This document shows positions 1 through 7,500 of a stretch of DNA of 10,109 bases, in pieces (the first letter of the stretch is position 1; every line of letters begins with the position of its first letter). The stretch is from assembly GCA_018061225.1 (NCBI GenBank), contig JAGOUK010000031.1, positions 1-10,109 on the forward strand, in the 5' to 3' direction. The stretch comes from Candidatus Omnitrophota bacterium. GTDB lineage: Bacteria; Omnitrophota; Gorgyraeia; 2-02-FULL-51-18; JAGOUK01. The notes under the pieces are model-generated. The model saw only the letters and a program-made list of their open reading frames with translations. It did not search any database and was not told the DNA's origin. The position numbers and the translations under genes are program-made.

Positions 1-132
1 GATCTGGATCACCGATACGATGAGCAGCACGACACCGAAGACGACGCCCATGGCGCCGGCCGCTTCGGCTACGCCTGCGCCATGGGCGTCGTCTTCGGTG
101 TCGTGCTGCTCATCGTATCGGTGATCCAGATC
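1..132. repeat. Inverted repeat, 56-bp perfect arms, 20-nt loop
   Basis: Bases 1-56 are the exact reverse complement of bases 77-132, leaving a 20-nt centre at 57-76. The match runs to the first base of the window, so the left arm may be longer in the source. The right arm codes for a convincing membrane-permease C-terminus. The left arm, read in the same frame, gives an Asp/His/Glu-rich hydrophilic stretch that does not look like a permease. The simplest reading is a fold-back chimera or assembly artefact at a contig end. A real hairpin inside a conserved gene is less likely. Confidence 0.93.
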
Positions 133-162
133 CGCGTTTCCAAATCGATGAAGCAGGCCTGA
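1..162 (+). CDS. Sugar ABC transporter permease, MalF/UgpA type, C-terminal fragment
   Basis: The frame ends with TGA at 160-162. From about position 58 it encodes GRFGYACAMGVVFG, then a hydrophobic helix (VVLLIVSVIQI) and a short basic cytoplasmic tail (RVSKSMKQA). A 'GYA.AM' motif before a last transmembrane helix and a basic end is typical of MalF-type inner-membrane subunits of carbohydrate ABC importers (CUT1 family). The MalG-type partner starts one base after the stop, which supports the call. Codons in 1-57 are open but fall in the mirrored arm of the inverted repeat and code for an unrelated hydrophilic sequence, so only the part from about 58 on should be trusted. The substrate cannot be told from this fragment. 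Confidence 0.75.
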   Translation, partial: DLDHRYDEQHDTEDDAHGAGRFGYACAMGVVFGVVLLIVSVIQIRVSKSMKQA

Positions 163-163
163 T

Positions 164-1009
164 ATGAGCATGACGATGGAAAAAGCCAAGAACCTTTCGA
201 TGAGCGCATTGATCCACTCGCTGCTCATCGGCGTGAGCGTGCTGTGCGTGTTTCCGCTTTTGTGGGCTTTTTCATCCAGTCTCAAGACTCAGGCGACTGT
301 TTTTTCTGATATGTCGCTCATCCCCAAGGATCCGCACTGGAGCAATTACATCGACGCCTGGACCAAGGGCGACTTCGGCCTCTACTTCATGAACAGCGTT
401 TTTTACACCACGGTTGTCGTGATCGGCGTCATCCTGATTTCTTCGCTCGCGGCGTACGCCTTCTCACGCTTCGAATTCCCGGGCAAAAACTTTTTGTTTT
501 ATATGCTGATCGCGACCATGATGATTCCGATCCCCGGGACCATCATTCCGCTCTACGTGCTGCTGGTGAAGCTCGGCCTGGCCAATACGGCGATCGGCTA
601 CATCCTCCCGCAGATCAACGGGGGGTTGGCGCTCGGGATTTTTCTCATGAAGACTTTCTTTGATGATCTGCCGAAAGAACTCGAAGAGTCCGCCCGCATT
701 GACGGCTGCGGACGCCTGCGCGTGTACGCTTACATCGCGCTGCCGCTGGCCAAGCCGGCTATCGCGGTGCTCGCCATTTTTAACGTGCTGAACGTCTGGA
801 ACGAATACCTGTTGGCGATGCTGGTGCTGTCCGATAAGCACCTGATGCCGCTGCAGCGCGGCCTTATGGTGTTCCAGGGCGCGCATATCACCGAGTACCC
901 GCTGCTCATGGCGGGCATTTGCATCACGATCGCGCCGGTCATTCTGCTCTATCTCGCCCTCCAGAAGTACATCATCAAGGGCATCACGGCCGGCGCAGTG
1001 AAAGGATAG
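164..1009 (+). CDS. Carbohydrate ABC transporter permease, MalG/AraQ type
   Basis: This is a 281-residue inner-membrane protein, a normal length for MalG-type permeases of CUT1 sugar importers. Six hydrophobic segments are visible at about 13-36, 76-100, 111-133, 144-166, 194-216 and 246-268. Between the fourth and fifth lies the cytoplasmic EAA loop (about 172-198: ELEESARIDG...IALPLAKP), which docks onto the ATPase subunit. N213 and E214 in VWNEYLLAM are also typical of the family. The start is one base after the MalF-type stop, so the two are probably translationally coupled. ATG codons at 164, 170 and 176 are all possible and no strong Shine-Dalgarno site separates them. No ATPase or solute-binding protein gene is in the window, so a shared MsmX/MalK-like ATPase elsewhere is likely. 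The adjacent glycosidase-like genes suggest uptake of oligosaccharides; the exact sugar is unknown. Confidence 0.95.
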   Translation: MSMTMEKAKNLSMSALIHSLLIGVSVLCVFPLLWAFSSSLKTQATVFSDMSLIPKDPHWSNYIDAWTKGDFGLYFMNSVFYTTVVVIGVILISSLAAYAFSRFEFPGKNFLFYMLIATMMIPIPGTIIPLYVLLVKLGLANTAIGYILPQINGGLALGIFLMKTFFDDLPKELEESARIDGCGRLRVYAYIALPLAKPAIAVLAIFNVLNVWNEYLLAMLVLSDKHLMPLQRGLMVFQGAHITEYPLLMAGICITIAPVILLYLALQKYIIKGITAGAVKG

Positions 1010-1014
1010 TTTTT

Positions 1015-3003
1015 ATGAAAAAATCATTTTTACACCTTTTCTTATTGCTGGCCGTGCCGCTGACCGCCGTCCTTGCGCATGCGGATGAATCGGCTCCGTC
1101 CGGTACGCTTGTAAGAAATATTCACGGCGACGAGATGGAATTGACCTTCGAACTTTTTGACCCCGGCACCGAAGACATCATTCAATACCGCAAATATGGA
1201 ACCTTCATCGGACTCGGCACCGGCGATTACCAATACAAGATCACCGACCGCAAAGGCCTGGGCGCCGCCGTCGGCATCGGTGTTTATCCTTCGACCAGCG
1301 TTTATAAGGATCCCGCGTTCCAGAAGCTCACCGCCGCCGGCAAACTCCGCGGAGTGCACTGGGACTTCACCAATATCAACGATGTTCAACTTTCTTTCTA
1401 TAAATGGGCGACCGCGGCCGAGACGCCTGGCGTGAAGCAATACTTCACGGCGATGGCGTTAGAAAAAGCCGGCTTCACGCTGCAGGCGATCAAGGCCTAT
1501 CACGCGGTGGTGGTGCATTTTCCGAAACAGGTGGGTTGGACGGTGTGGCACACGCCGATTTATTACGCGCAGCGGGCGATGGACAAGATCGAATTTTTGA
1601 CCCGTACGCATCCAGAATTGGGTCTTCGCTACATCAACTACAAGTTCCGCGTGAAGAATGGGGATGACCTGGATATTTCTAACGATGAATACCAGGTGCT
1701 CCACCCCGGCTTCTTCAAGCGCGAGACCAACCCGCTCAAGATCAACCCACCCGCGGTGGATGTGAGCGGCATGAAGGTGATTAAGTCTGTCGGCGGTGAC
1801 CATGTTCAGCTGGTCAAGCTGCAGAACGGCCACTGGCAGATGCGGGTCGACGGCCAACCCTTTATGATTCGCGCCATCGCCTATGAGCCCACACCGGTCG
1901 GTCAGTCGACGCACGATGGCTCACGAACGGATTGGATGCAGGCGGACCTCAACACCAACGGCAAGTACGACGGCCCCTACGATTCCTGGGTCGACAAGAA
2001 CCAGAACAATTTGCAGGATTCGGACGAACCCGTTATCGGCGACTTTGAGCTGATGCGGCAGATGGGAATCAACGCGCTCCGCCATTATCACGGCGCTTCC
2101 AACAAGCAGCTGCTCCGCGATCTCTATAACAATTACGGCATCATGGCCGTGGTCGGAAACCTGATGGGGATGTACGCGGTGGGTTCCGGAGCCGACTGGT
2201 ACGAAGGTACGGACTTCACAAATCCCGAACACCGTGAGGCGATGCGCAAGAGTATCCGTGAGATGGTCATGGAACACAAAGACGAGCCGTATCTCTTGAT
2301 GTGGGTTTTGTCCAATGAGGGCAATTACGGCATCACTGGCGACAAAAACAAACCAACGATGCTCGAGCGCCTGGGGCTTGGTTCTAAAGGTAAAGAACAG
2401 AACGAAGAGATGTATTCCTTTGCCAATGAAATGGCCGTCATGATCAAAGAGCTGGACCCGAATCATCCCGTGGCATTTTCGAACGGAGAAGTTATCTTTA
2501 TTCAAAAATGGAAGCGGCTGATGCCTAAGATCGACATCTTCGGCTGCAATATTTACCGCGGCAAGGACGGCTTTGGTAAGAGCTTTTGGCAGAGCGTTAA
2601 ACGCTACGTCGGCAAACCGATTTTTATCACTGAGTACGGCTGCCCATCTTTCCATAATCAAAAGTCACCGGAAGAAGCCGAAGTGCTTCAGTCCGAATAC
2701 TTGACCGGAAACTGGAAAGACATTTGGTACAACCGCGCAGGATCCGGCATGGGCAACGCACTGGGCGGGACCTTATTCCAGTACGTGGACGAGTGGTGGA
2801 AGGCGGGCCCGCCCCCTGAGTTTGATGCGTTCCAGCAAGATACCGTGGGCGACTTCAAGGCAGACTTTCCGGATGGTTGGATGCATGAGGAATGGTTGGG
2901 AATCACCAGCCAGGGCGACGGCTCCAAGAGCCCGTATCTGAGACATTTGCGTAAAAGTTATTTTGATTTAAAACAGCTCTGGTCACAAGAAAAAGGAGAA
3001 TAG
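1015..3003 (+). CDS. Exported GH2-like TIM-barrel glycosidase with unassigned N-terminal region
   Basis: The protein has 662 residues. I chose the ATG at 1015 over an in-frame ATG at 919 because it gives a clear Sec signal peptide (about 1-23, ending AHA) and follows AAAGGA at 1001-1006. The 919 start would overlap the permease gene by 91 bases. Residues 25-250 match no family I recognise; about 140-205 look helical and possibly TPR-like. Residues 265-660 form a GH-A clan barrel: LMRQMGINALRHYH, acid/base E435 in WVLSNEGNYG, CNIYRG on the sixth strand, and nucleophile E540 in IFITEYGCPSF. This most resembles the GH2 C-terminal barrel; the nucleophile motif also recalls GH72 glucanosyltransferases. 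Both catalytic glutamates are present, so it should be an active retaining enzyme in the periplasm or outside the cell. Substrate unknown. It shares the DEWW and HEEWLG signature with the three-barrel protein downstream. Confidence 0.85.
   Translation: MKKSFLHLFLLLAVPLTAVLAHADESAPSGTLVRNIHGDEMELTFELFDPGTEDIIQYRKYGTFIGLGTGDYQYKITDRKGLGAAVGIGVYPSTSVYKDPAFQKLTAAGKLRGVHWDFTNINDVQLSFYKWATAAETPGVKQYFTAMALEKAGFTLQAIKAYHAVVVHFPKQVGWTVWHTPIYYAQRAMDKIEFLTRTHPELGLRYINYKFRVKNGDDLDISNDEYQVLHPGFFKRETNPLKINPPAVDVSGMKVIKSVGGDHVQLVKLQNGHWQMRVDGQPFMIRAIAYEPTPVGQSTHDGSRTDWMQADLNTNGKYDGPYDSWVDKNQNNLQDSDEPVIGDFELMRQMGINALRHYHGASNKQLLRDLYNNYGIMAVVGNLMGMYAVGSGADWYEGTDFTNPEHREAMRKSIREMVMEHKDEPYLLMWVLSNEGNYGITGDKNKPTMLERLGLGSKGKEQNEEMYSFANEMAVMIKELDPNHPVAFSNGEVIFIQKWKRLMPKIDIFGCNIYRGKDGFGKSFWQSVKRYVGKPIFITEYGCPSFHNQKSPEEAEVLQSEYLTGNWKDIWYNRAGSGMGNALGGTLFQYVDEWWKAGPPPEFDAFQQDTVGDFKADFPDGWMHEEWLGITSQGDGSKSPYLRHLRKSYFDLKQLWSQEKGE
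1945..2028 (+). other. Two tandem EF-hand/dockerin-like calcium loops inserted in the barrel
   Basis: Residues 311-338 of the GH2-like protein hold two acidic Asn/Asp loops. The first has D311, N313, N315, G316 and D319 but Tyr at position 12. The second, DKNQNNLQDSDE, has D327, N329, N331, D335 and E338 at positions 1, 3, 5, 9 and 12, an almost ideal EF-hand-type pattern. The three-barrel protein has a much shorter segment at the equivalent place after strand 1, so this is an insertion specific to this protein. Calcium binding, probably for stability near the active site, is inferred. Confidence 0.6.
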
Positions 3004-3006
3004 AAC

Positions 3007-3615
3007 ATGAAGTTTCGTATGACCCCCAAAGCAGCAGCCTCGCTGGCAGTGTTTGCCGCGGTGCTTGGTTTGGCTTCGCTCGGTCTGGCGGAAGGTGATT
3101 TTAAGCCCTTCTCCGTCTACTCGGACGAAAGCGCTCCGGACAACCATTTTGCCGCCACGGGATGGATGGGCGACTATGCCGACATCACGGTGGACGGCGC
3201 GTTCACGGTTGATCCGCATGCGGGTTCGACCAGCATCAAGATCACATATTCCAAGATGGCTTCTCAGGGGGCTGGCTGGACTGGAGTGTACTGGCAGGAG
3301 CCGGGCAATAACTGGGGCAACCGCCCCGGCGGTTTTGATCTGACCGGCGCATCCAAGCTCACCTTCTGGGCTAGGGGCGATAAGGGCGGAGAGACCATCA
3401 AGGAATTCAAGGTCGGCGGCATCAAGGGGCAGTACCCTGATTCGACCACAGCCGGCATCGGACCCGTTATCTTGACGCAGGAATGGAAGCAGTACACCAT
3501 TGACCTCACCGGCAAGGACCTGACCAACATCATCGGCGGATTCTGCTGGGCCACGAGTCTGGACAAGAACCCTGACGGAGCCGTATTCTATCTGGACGAT
3601 ATTCGCTACGAGTGA
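3007..3615 (+). CDS. Secreted jelly-roll, carbohydrate-binding-module-like protein
   Basis: This is a 202-residue protein with a Sec signal peptide (about 1-28, ending GLA). The rest is a single predicted all-beta domain (about 31-202). Visible motifs are GWMGDYAD (52-59), YWQEPGNNWGNRPGG (95-109), KLTFWARGDKGGE (117-129), TQEWKQYTIDL (157-167) and the C-terminal FYLDDIRYE. The last strand, 'hydrophobic-Asp-Asp-Ile-x-Tyr', is typical of galactose-binding-fold CBMs such as CBM4 and CBM11. I see no catalytic signature, so glycan binding is the best guess. Exposed Trp residues (W53, W91, W96, W103) could stack on sugars. GGAG at 2995-2998 sits 8 bases before the ATG, inside the end of the upstream gene. 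It is a close paralogue of the next gene. The exact family is not recognised. Confidence 0.7.
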   Translation: MKFRMTPKAAASLAVFAAVLGLASLGLAEGDFKPFSVYSDESAPDNHFAATGWMGDYADITVDGAFTVDPHAGSTSIKITYSKMASQGAGWTGVYWQEPGNNWGNRPGGFDLTGASKLTFWARGDKGGETIKEFKVGGIKGQYPDSTTAGIGPVILTQEWKQYTIDLTGKDLTNIIGGFCWATSLDKNPDGAVFYLDDIRYE

Positions 3616-3630
3616 TCGGTTCTATCAATT

Positions 3631-3636
3631 AAGGAG
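3631..3636 (+). promoter_or_regulatory. Shine-Dalgarno site that fixes the start at 3642
   Basis: AAGGAG lies 5 bases before the ATG at 3642 and runs into a GTG at 3636. Starting at the GTG would put the start codon inside the Shine-Dalgarno site itself, so the ATG is the real start. Confidence 0.8.
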
Positions 3637-3641
3637 TGAAC

Positions 3642-4406
3642 ATGAAAAATTTATTCAAAATGACAGCATGCCTAGCGGTCGCGTTGACCGTTGCCGGATG
3701 CGGTCAGCAAAAACCCCAGTCCAGCTTCAAGGTCGAAAATGCCGCGCCAGAACAGGCCGTCAAGTCGACTGCCAAGAATATGTCTGATGATATGGCCCGC
3801 GCCTTGGAAGTCGACATGGGCGGGACTTATAACGAGGGCTCGGTAGCGGCGCCTTCTCAGCAGGGTCCGGCTGTTGAGAATGGAGTGTTTAGGCCTTTCC
3901 CGATCTACACGGATGACAGCTCACCTGACAATCATTACTTTCCGTCGGGCTGGATGGGCGACTATGCGGATGTATCGTTCGAAAGCGCGTATCTCCAGAA
4001 CCCTCATTCAGGCAGCACCTCAATCCGCATCGCCTACAGCAATAAGGCCACTCAGGGTGCCCGCTGGACCGGCATCTACTGGCAGAATCCGGCGAACAAC
4101 TGGGGCAATCGTCCCGGCGGTTACGACCTGACCGGCGCCACAAAGCTCACCTTCTGGGCTCGCGGTGATAAGGGCGGGGAGCGCCTGGAAGAGTTCAAGA
4201 TGGGCGGCATGACCGGCGAGTACTCCGACTCGGATCTGGCCGGCATTGGCCCCTTGGTCCTGACTCAGGAATGGAAGCAGTACACCATTGATTTGGATGG
4301 CAAGGACCTCTCCTCCATCACAGGCGGCTTTGCGTGGGCGGCCAATATCGACAACAACCCTGACGGAATGACCTTCTACTTGGACGATATCCGGTACGAG
4401 TCATAA
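3642..4406 (+). CDS. Lipoprotein with jelly-roll, carbohydrate-binding-module-like domain
   Basis: This is a 254-residue protein. Residues 1-20 form a lipoprotein signal with lipobox VAGC, so Cys20 should be lipidated. Gly at +2 is compatible with outer-membrane sorting by the Lol rule known from Enterobacteria. A Gln/Ala/Ser-rich linker (about 21-80) leads to one beta-rich domain (83-253). By eye, about two thirds of its roughly 170 residues match the preceding secreted protein, including GWMGDYAD, NNWGNRPGG, FWARGDKGGE, TQEWKQYTIDL and FYLDDIRYE. The two arose by tandem duplication of one domain with different export signals. No catalytic motif is seen. A surface- or periplasm-anchored glycan-capture role beside the GH2-like enzymes and sugar importer is inferred. 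It ends just before the inverted repeat at 4429-4494, which may terminate the operon. Confidence 0.75.
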   Translation: MKNLFKMTACLAVALTVAGCGQQKPQSSFKVENAAPEQAVKSTAKNMSDDMARALEVDMGGTYNEGSVAAPSQQGPAVENGVFRPFPIYTDDSSPDNHYFPSGWMGDYADVSFESAYLQNPHSGSTSIRIAYSNKATQGARWTGIYWQNPANNWGNRPGGYDLTGATKLTFWARGDKGGERLEEFKMGGMTGEYSDSDLAGIGPLVLTQEWKQYTIDLDGKDLSSITGGFAWAANIDNNPDGMTFYLDDIRYES

Positions 4407-4428
4407 CCGATCGGGTTTGAAAAAAACT

Positions 4429-4494
4429 CAAAAATAACAGCTGGCGGTTCTCCTCAAAATTTGGCACAATAGGGGGCTCCAGCTGTTATTTTTG
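4429..4494. terminator. Probable bidirectional intrinsic terminator, 16-bp stem
   Basis: Bases 4429-4444 and 4479-4494 are perfect reverse complements around a 34-nt loop. The stem has a GC-containing inner part (CAGCTGG/CCAGCTG) and an A-run/T-run outer part. A further A7 run at 4420-4426 would give a U-rich tail on the minus strand. It sits 22 bases after the lipoprotein stop, so it may end the permease-glycosidase-CBM operon. The long loop is unusual; TCTCCT near 4450 and AGGGGG near 4471 could form an inner helix with G-U pairs. An operator is an alternative. Confidence 0.6.
4461..4489 (+). promoter_or_regulatory. Possible sigma-70-type promoter for the three-barrel gene
   Basis: TTGGCA at 4461-4466 (five of six to TTGACA) is followed after 17 bases by TGTTAT at 4484-4489 (four of six to TATAAT). 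A second -10-like TCTAAT at 4495-4500 lies too far away for this -35. The -10 lies inside the right arm of the inverted repeat. By position this could start transcription of the gene at 4529, but chance occurrence in an AT-rich gap is quite possible. Confidence 0.3.
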
Positions 4495-4528
4495 TCTAAT
4501 CTGCTACTCGAAATCAGGAAGCATTTTT

Positions 4529-7500
4529 ATGGCCGACACAGGCGAAAAAAAGAACAATTCTAAGGGCATCCTCTTCATTATTTTTTCGGCTCTGGCGCTG
4601 GTTGGCGGCGGGGCATACCTGTGGCACTTGAGTTCGGCCGGTCAGATGCCTTCCTTGAGCATTCAGCGATACGGCGATGGCGGCTACATGTTCAAAATTG
4701 ACGATAAACCCTTTCTGGTCAAGGGCTTCTGCTACAATCCGATTCCCGTCGGCAAAGACTTTGAATATGACTTCTGGGCGGATCCCGGCAAGCCCTGGCT
4801 CACTGACGGCAAGCTCATGAAAGAAGCCGGCGTCAACGCCGTCCGCATTTATCGCACGGGCAAACACCCCAATCTTACGAAGCAGGGTATCAGCGACCTC
4901 TACACCAAATTTGGCATCCGCACCTTTGTCGGTCACTATCTAGGCTTTTGGGACTGGCCCCCCGCCAATTACGCCAACGGCGCCTATCAGAAGAAGATGA
5001 CCGAAGACGTGCTCACCATGGTTCGGACCTACAAGGATGAGCCGGGCATCATCGGCTGGATTCTCGGTAATGAGAACAACTACAGCTTTGACCGCAATCT
5101 CCGCAACTTCTCCACCGATGAGATCGATAAGCTCGGCGATCCCGAAAAAATGTGGGAAGCCCGCGCGCGCATCTATTACCGGTTTGTGAATGATATCGCG
5201 GTAGAAATCCGTAAGATTGACACCTCGCGTCCCATCGTTATGGGTCTCGGTGAGATCAAGAGCCTTCACTTTGCAGCCCAAGAAACGCCCAATGTTGACG
5301 TTTTGGGCGTCATCGCGTACCGCGGCGCCAGCTTCGGTAATCTCTTCCGTCAGATCCAACAAACTTATGACAAACCCGTGCTTATGATCGAGTTTGGCGC
5401 GGACCGCTTCAACGCTTACACCCGCGAAGAAGACCAGATGTCACAGTCGCGTTTTGTGGAATTGCAGTGGAAAGATATCGAGCGTAATTCGGTGGTCAAG
5501 ACCGGCAGCGGCAATGCCATCGGCGGACTGGTGTTCGAGTGGTCCGACGAATGGTGGAAGGGCAATGAAGCGCTCGCGCACACTTGGTCCATTCATGATC
5601 AGTCCGCTCAGTGGTCTCATTCTGCCTACTACTATGATTATGAAGCCCCCGGCCGTATGAACATCAATGAAGAATGGTGGGGCGTTGTATCTCTCACGCC
5701 GCGTCCTGAGGAAATGCAAAACGGCGTCGATAAGCGTACGACGACCCGCGCGTATGACGTGCTCAAGTCGCTTTGGACCAAGGGGCAGATCAGTGTGGTG
5801 ACGGACACCGGAGCCAAAGAACTTAAAGTTACGGCACCCTCAGCGCTGACCGTTCCGAGTTCTGAAGCGGCCAAGATCACTATTCCCGCCGCGACTCCCG
5901 CGCCCGAACCCGCACCGGCGCCGATCACTTTGAAGACCGCGGCCAGCTCCGAAACCCTGCCCGCCGCGGCATCTTCGGTTCCGGCATCCGGTTTGGTTCT
6001 CGTGCCCAATACCGCCGGAGGTTACACCTGGTCCTTGAATGGCGAGCCCTTCTGGGCCAAAGGTGTGGCATACAGCTCAAGCCCGTCAGGTTCTTCCAAT
6101 CCGGCCGGAGCGGGAAGCGCGGACTCATCCAACGCGGTATCTTTTTGGTCTAATCCTGACCGTCCCTGGCTTAAGGACGCTGTTCTGATCAAGGGCGCGG
6201 GAGCTAACTCCGTGCGCTTTTATGCGGATGGCTCGGATATTGAAGGATCAGTCAGCGCGGCCCAGGATTTTTACTCCCAAGGGATTTACACCTTCCTCGG
6301 ACATGATCTTGGCTTCTGGTCTCAGCCGCTCGCGGATTACCGTGATGAGGCAGTGCGCTCCACGATCACCAAGTCTGTGCTAGAGATGGTTGAAGCGGGT
6401 AAGAACGAGGCCGGCATTTTGGGCTGGATCCTCGGCAACGAAAACAATGTTCCCTTTGAGGGAGGCGTCTCGCCCGACAAAACAGCTCAGGCCGAAGCTT
6501 ATTTTTCGTTCGTCAATGAATTGGCAGAAAAAATTAAGGCGATCGATCCCGCGCGCCCTGTGATCATGGGTGTCAGCGAAACGCAGTACCTCGAACAAAT
6601 CGCCAAACTCACTCCCGATGTGGATGTGATCGGTCTCATCAGTTACCGCGGCGAGGGCTTTGAAGGACTCCTGGGCGACTACGCCAAGAAGACAGCAAAA
6701 CCTGTGATCGCGCTTCAGTACGGCGCGGACAGCTATAACGCCGCCGCGAATGCCCCCGACGAGGCCGCGCAAGCCACTTATCTCCGCTCTCTTTGGACCG
6801 ACCTGCGCCAGAACACGACGATGGAAAAAGCTTCCGGTGCCGCGCTGGGCGGCTTCTTGTACGAATGGGTCGATCAATGGTGGCGTGCCGACGTGAATCA
6901 GCCGTCGACTTGGAGAATGCAGGACACGACCGCTCAATGGTCCAGCGCCTCTTACAAGTATGACTATGCCGCCCCCTCTAATCTCAACGTGAACGAAGAG
7001 TGGTTCGGTCTTAACAAGTGGGTTTCTAATCCCGCGAATCCCTCTCAATTTAATATGGTTCCCAAGCAGGCGCTTGCGGGCTTGACACCGCTTCTGAGGA
7101 AGCCCGGGATGTTGTCTCCCGAAACGCTAGGCTTCCGTATCGAAGGGCCATCAACCGCCCCGCGCGCGGCCGCTGCCATCCCAATGGCCGCTCCCTCAAA
7201 CGCGGTTCACTCACCGCTGATCAAGATCGTGCGCAATGCTGCCGGCGGAGCCAATCTCGCGGCGGGCGGCGAAGCTGTTTGGGTTCGCGGTGTCGTGTAC
7301 GAGCCGACTCCCATCGGCCAAGGCCCCGTGTATGATTACCTTGCAGACACGACCAGCCCCTGGAATAACGATGGCAAGCTGATGGCCGAAGCGGGGATCA
7401 ACTCCGTGATCACGCATGTCAGCGCGAACAATATTCCCGGTGCGCAGTCCGTTGCAGATGATCTGCTTAAGAATTACAAGATTTGGACTTTCGCGGCCTT

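Noticed and set aside
919..1014. In-frame ATG at 919 giving a 32-residue longer GH2-like protein
   Set aside because: It would overlap the permease gene by 91 bases and place a hydrophilic His-rich stretch before an obvious signal peptide. The ATG at 1015 has a good Shine-Dalgarno site.
1921..2661. Minus-strand open frame of 246 codons
   Set aside because: It lies opposite the barrel-coding region of the GH2-like gene. It has no recognisable domain and its composition is typical of an antisense shadow.
3636..3641. GTG start at 3636 for the lipoprotein
   Set aside because: The codon lies in the Shine-Dalgarno sequence of the ATG at 3642.
6380..7048. Minus-strand open frame of 222 codons
   Set aside because: It lies opposite barrel 2 of the three-barrel gene and has no domain signature of its own.
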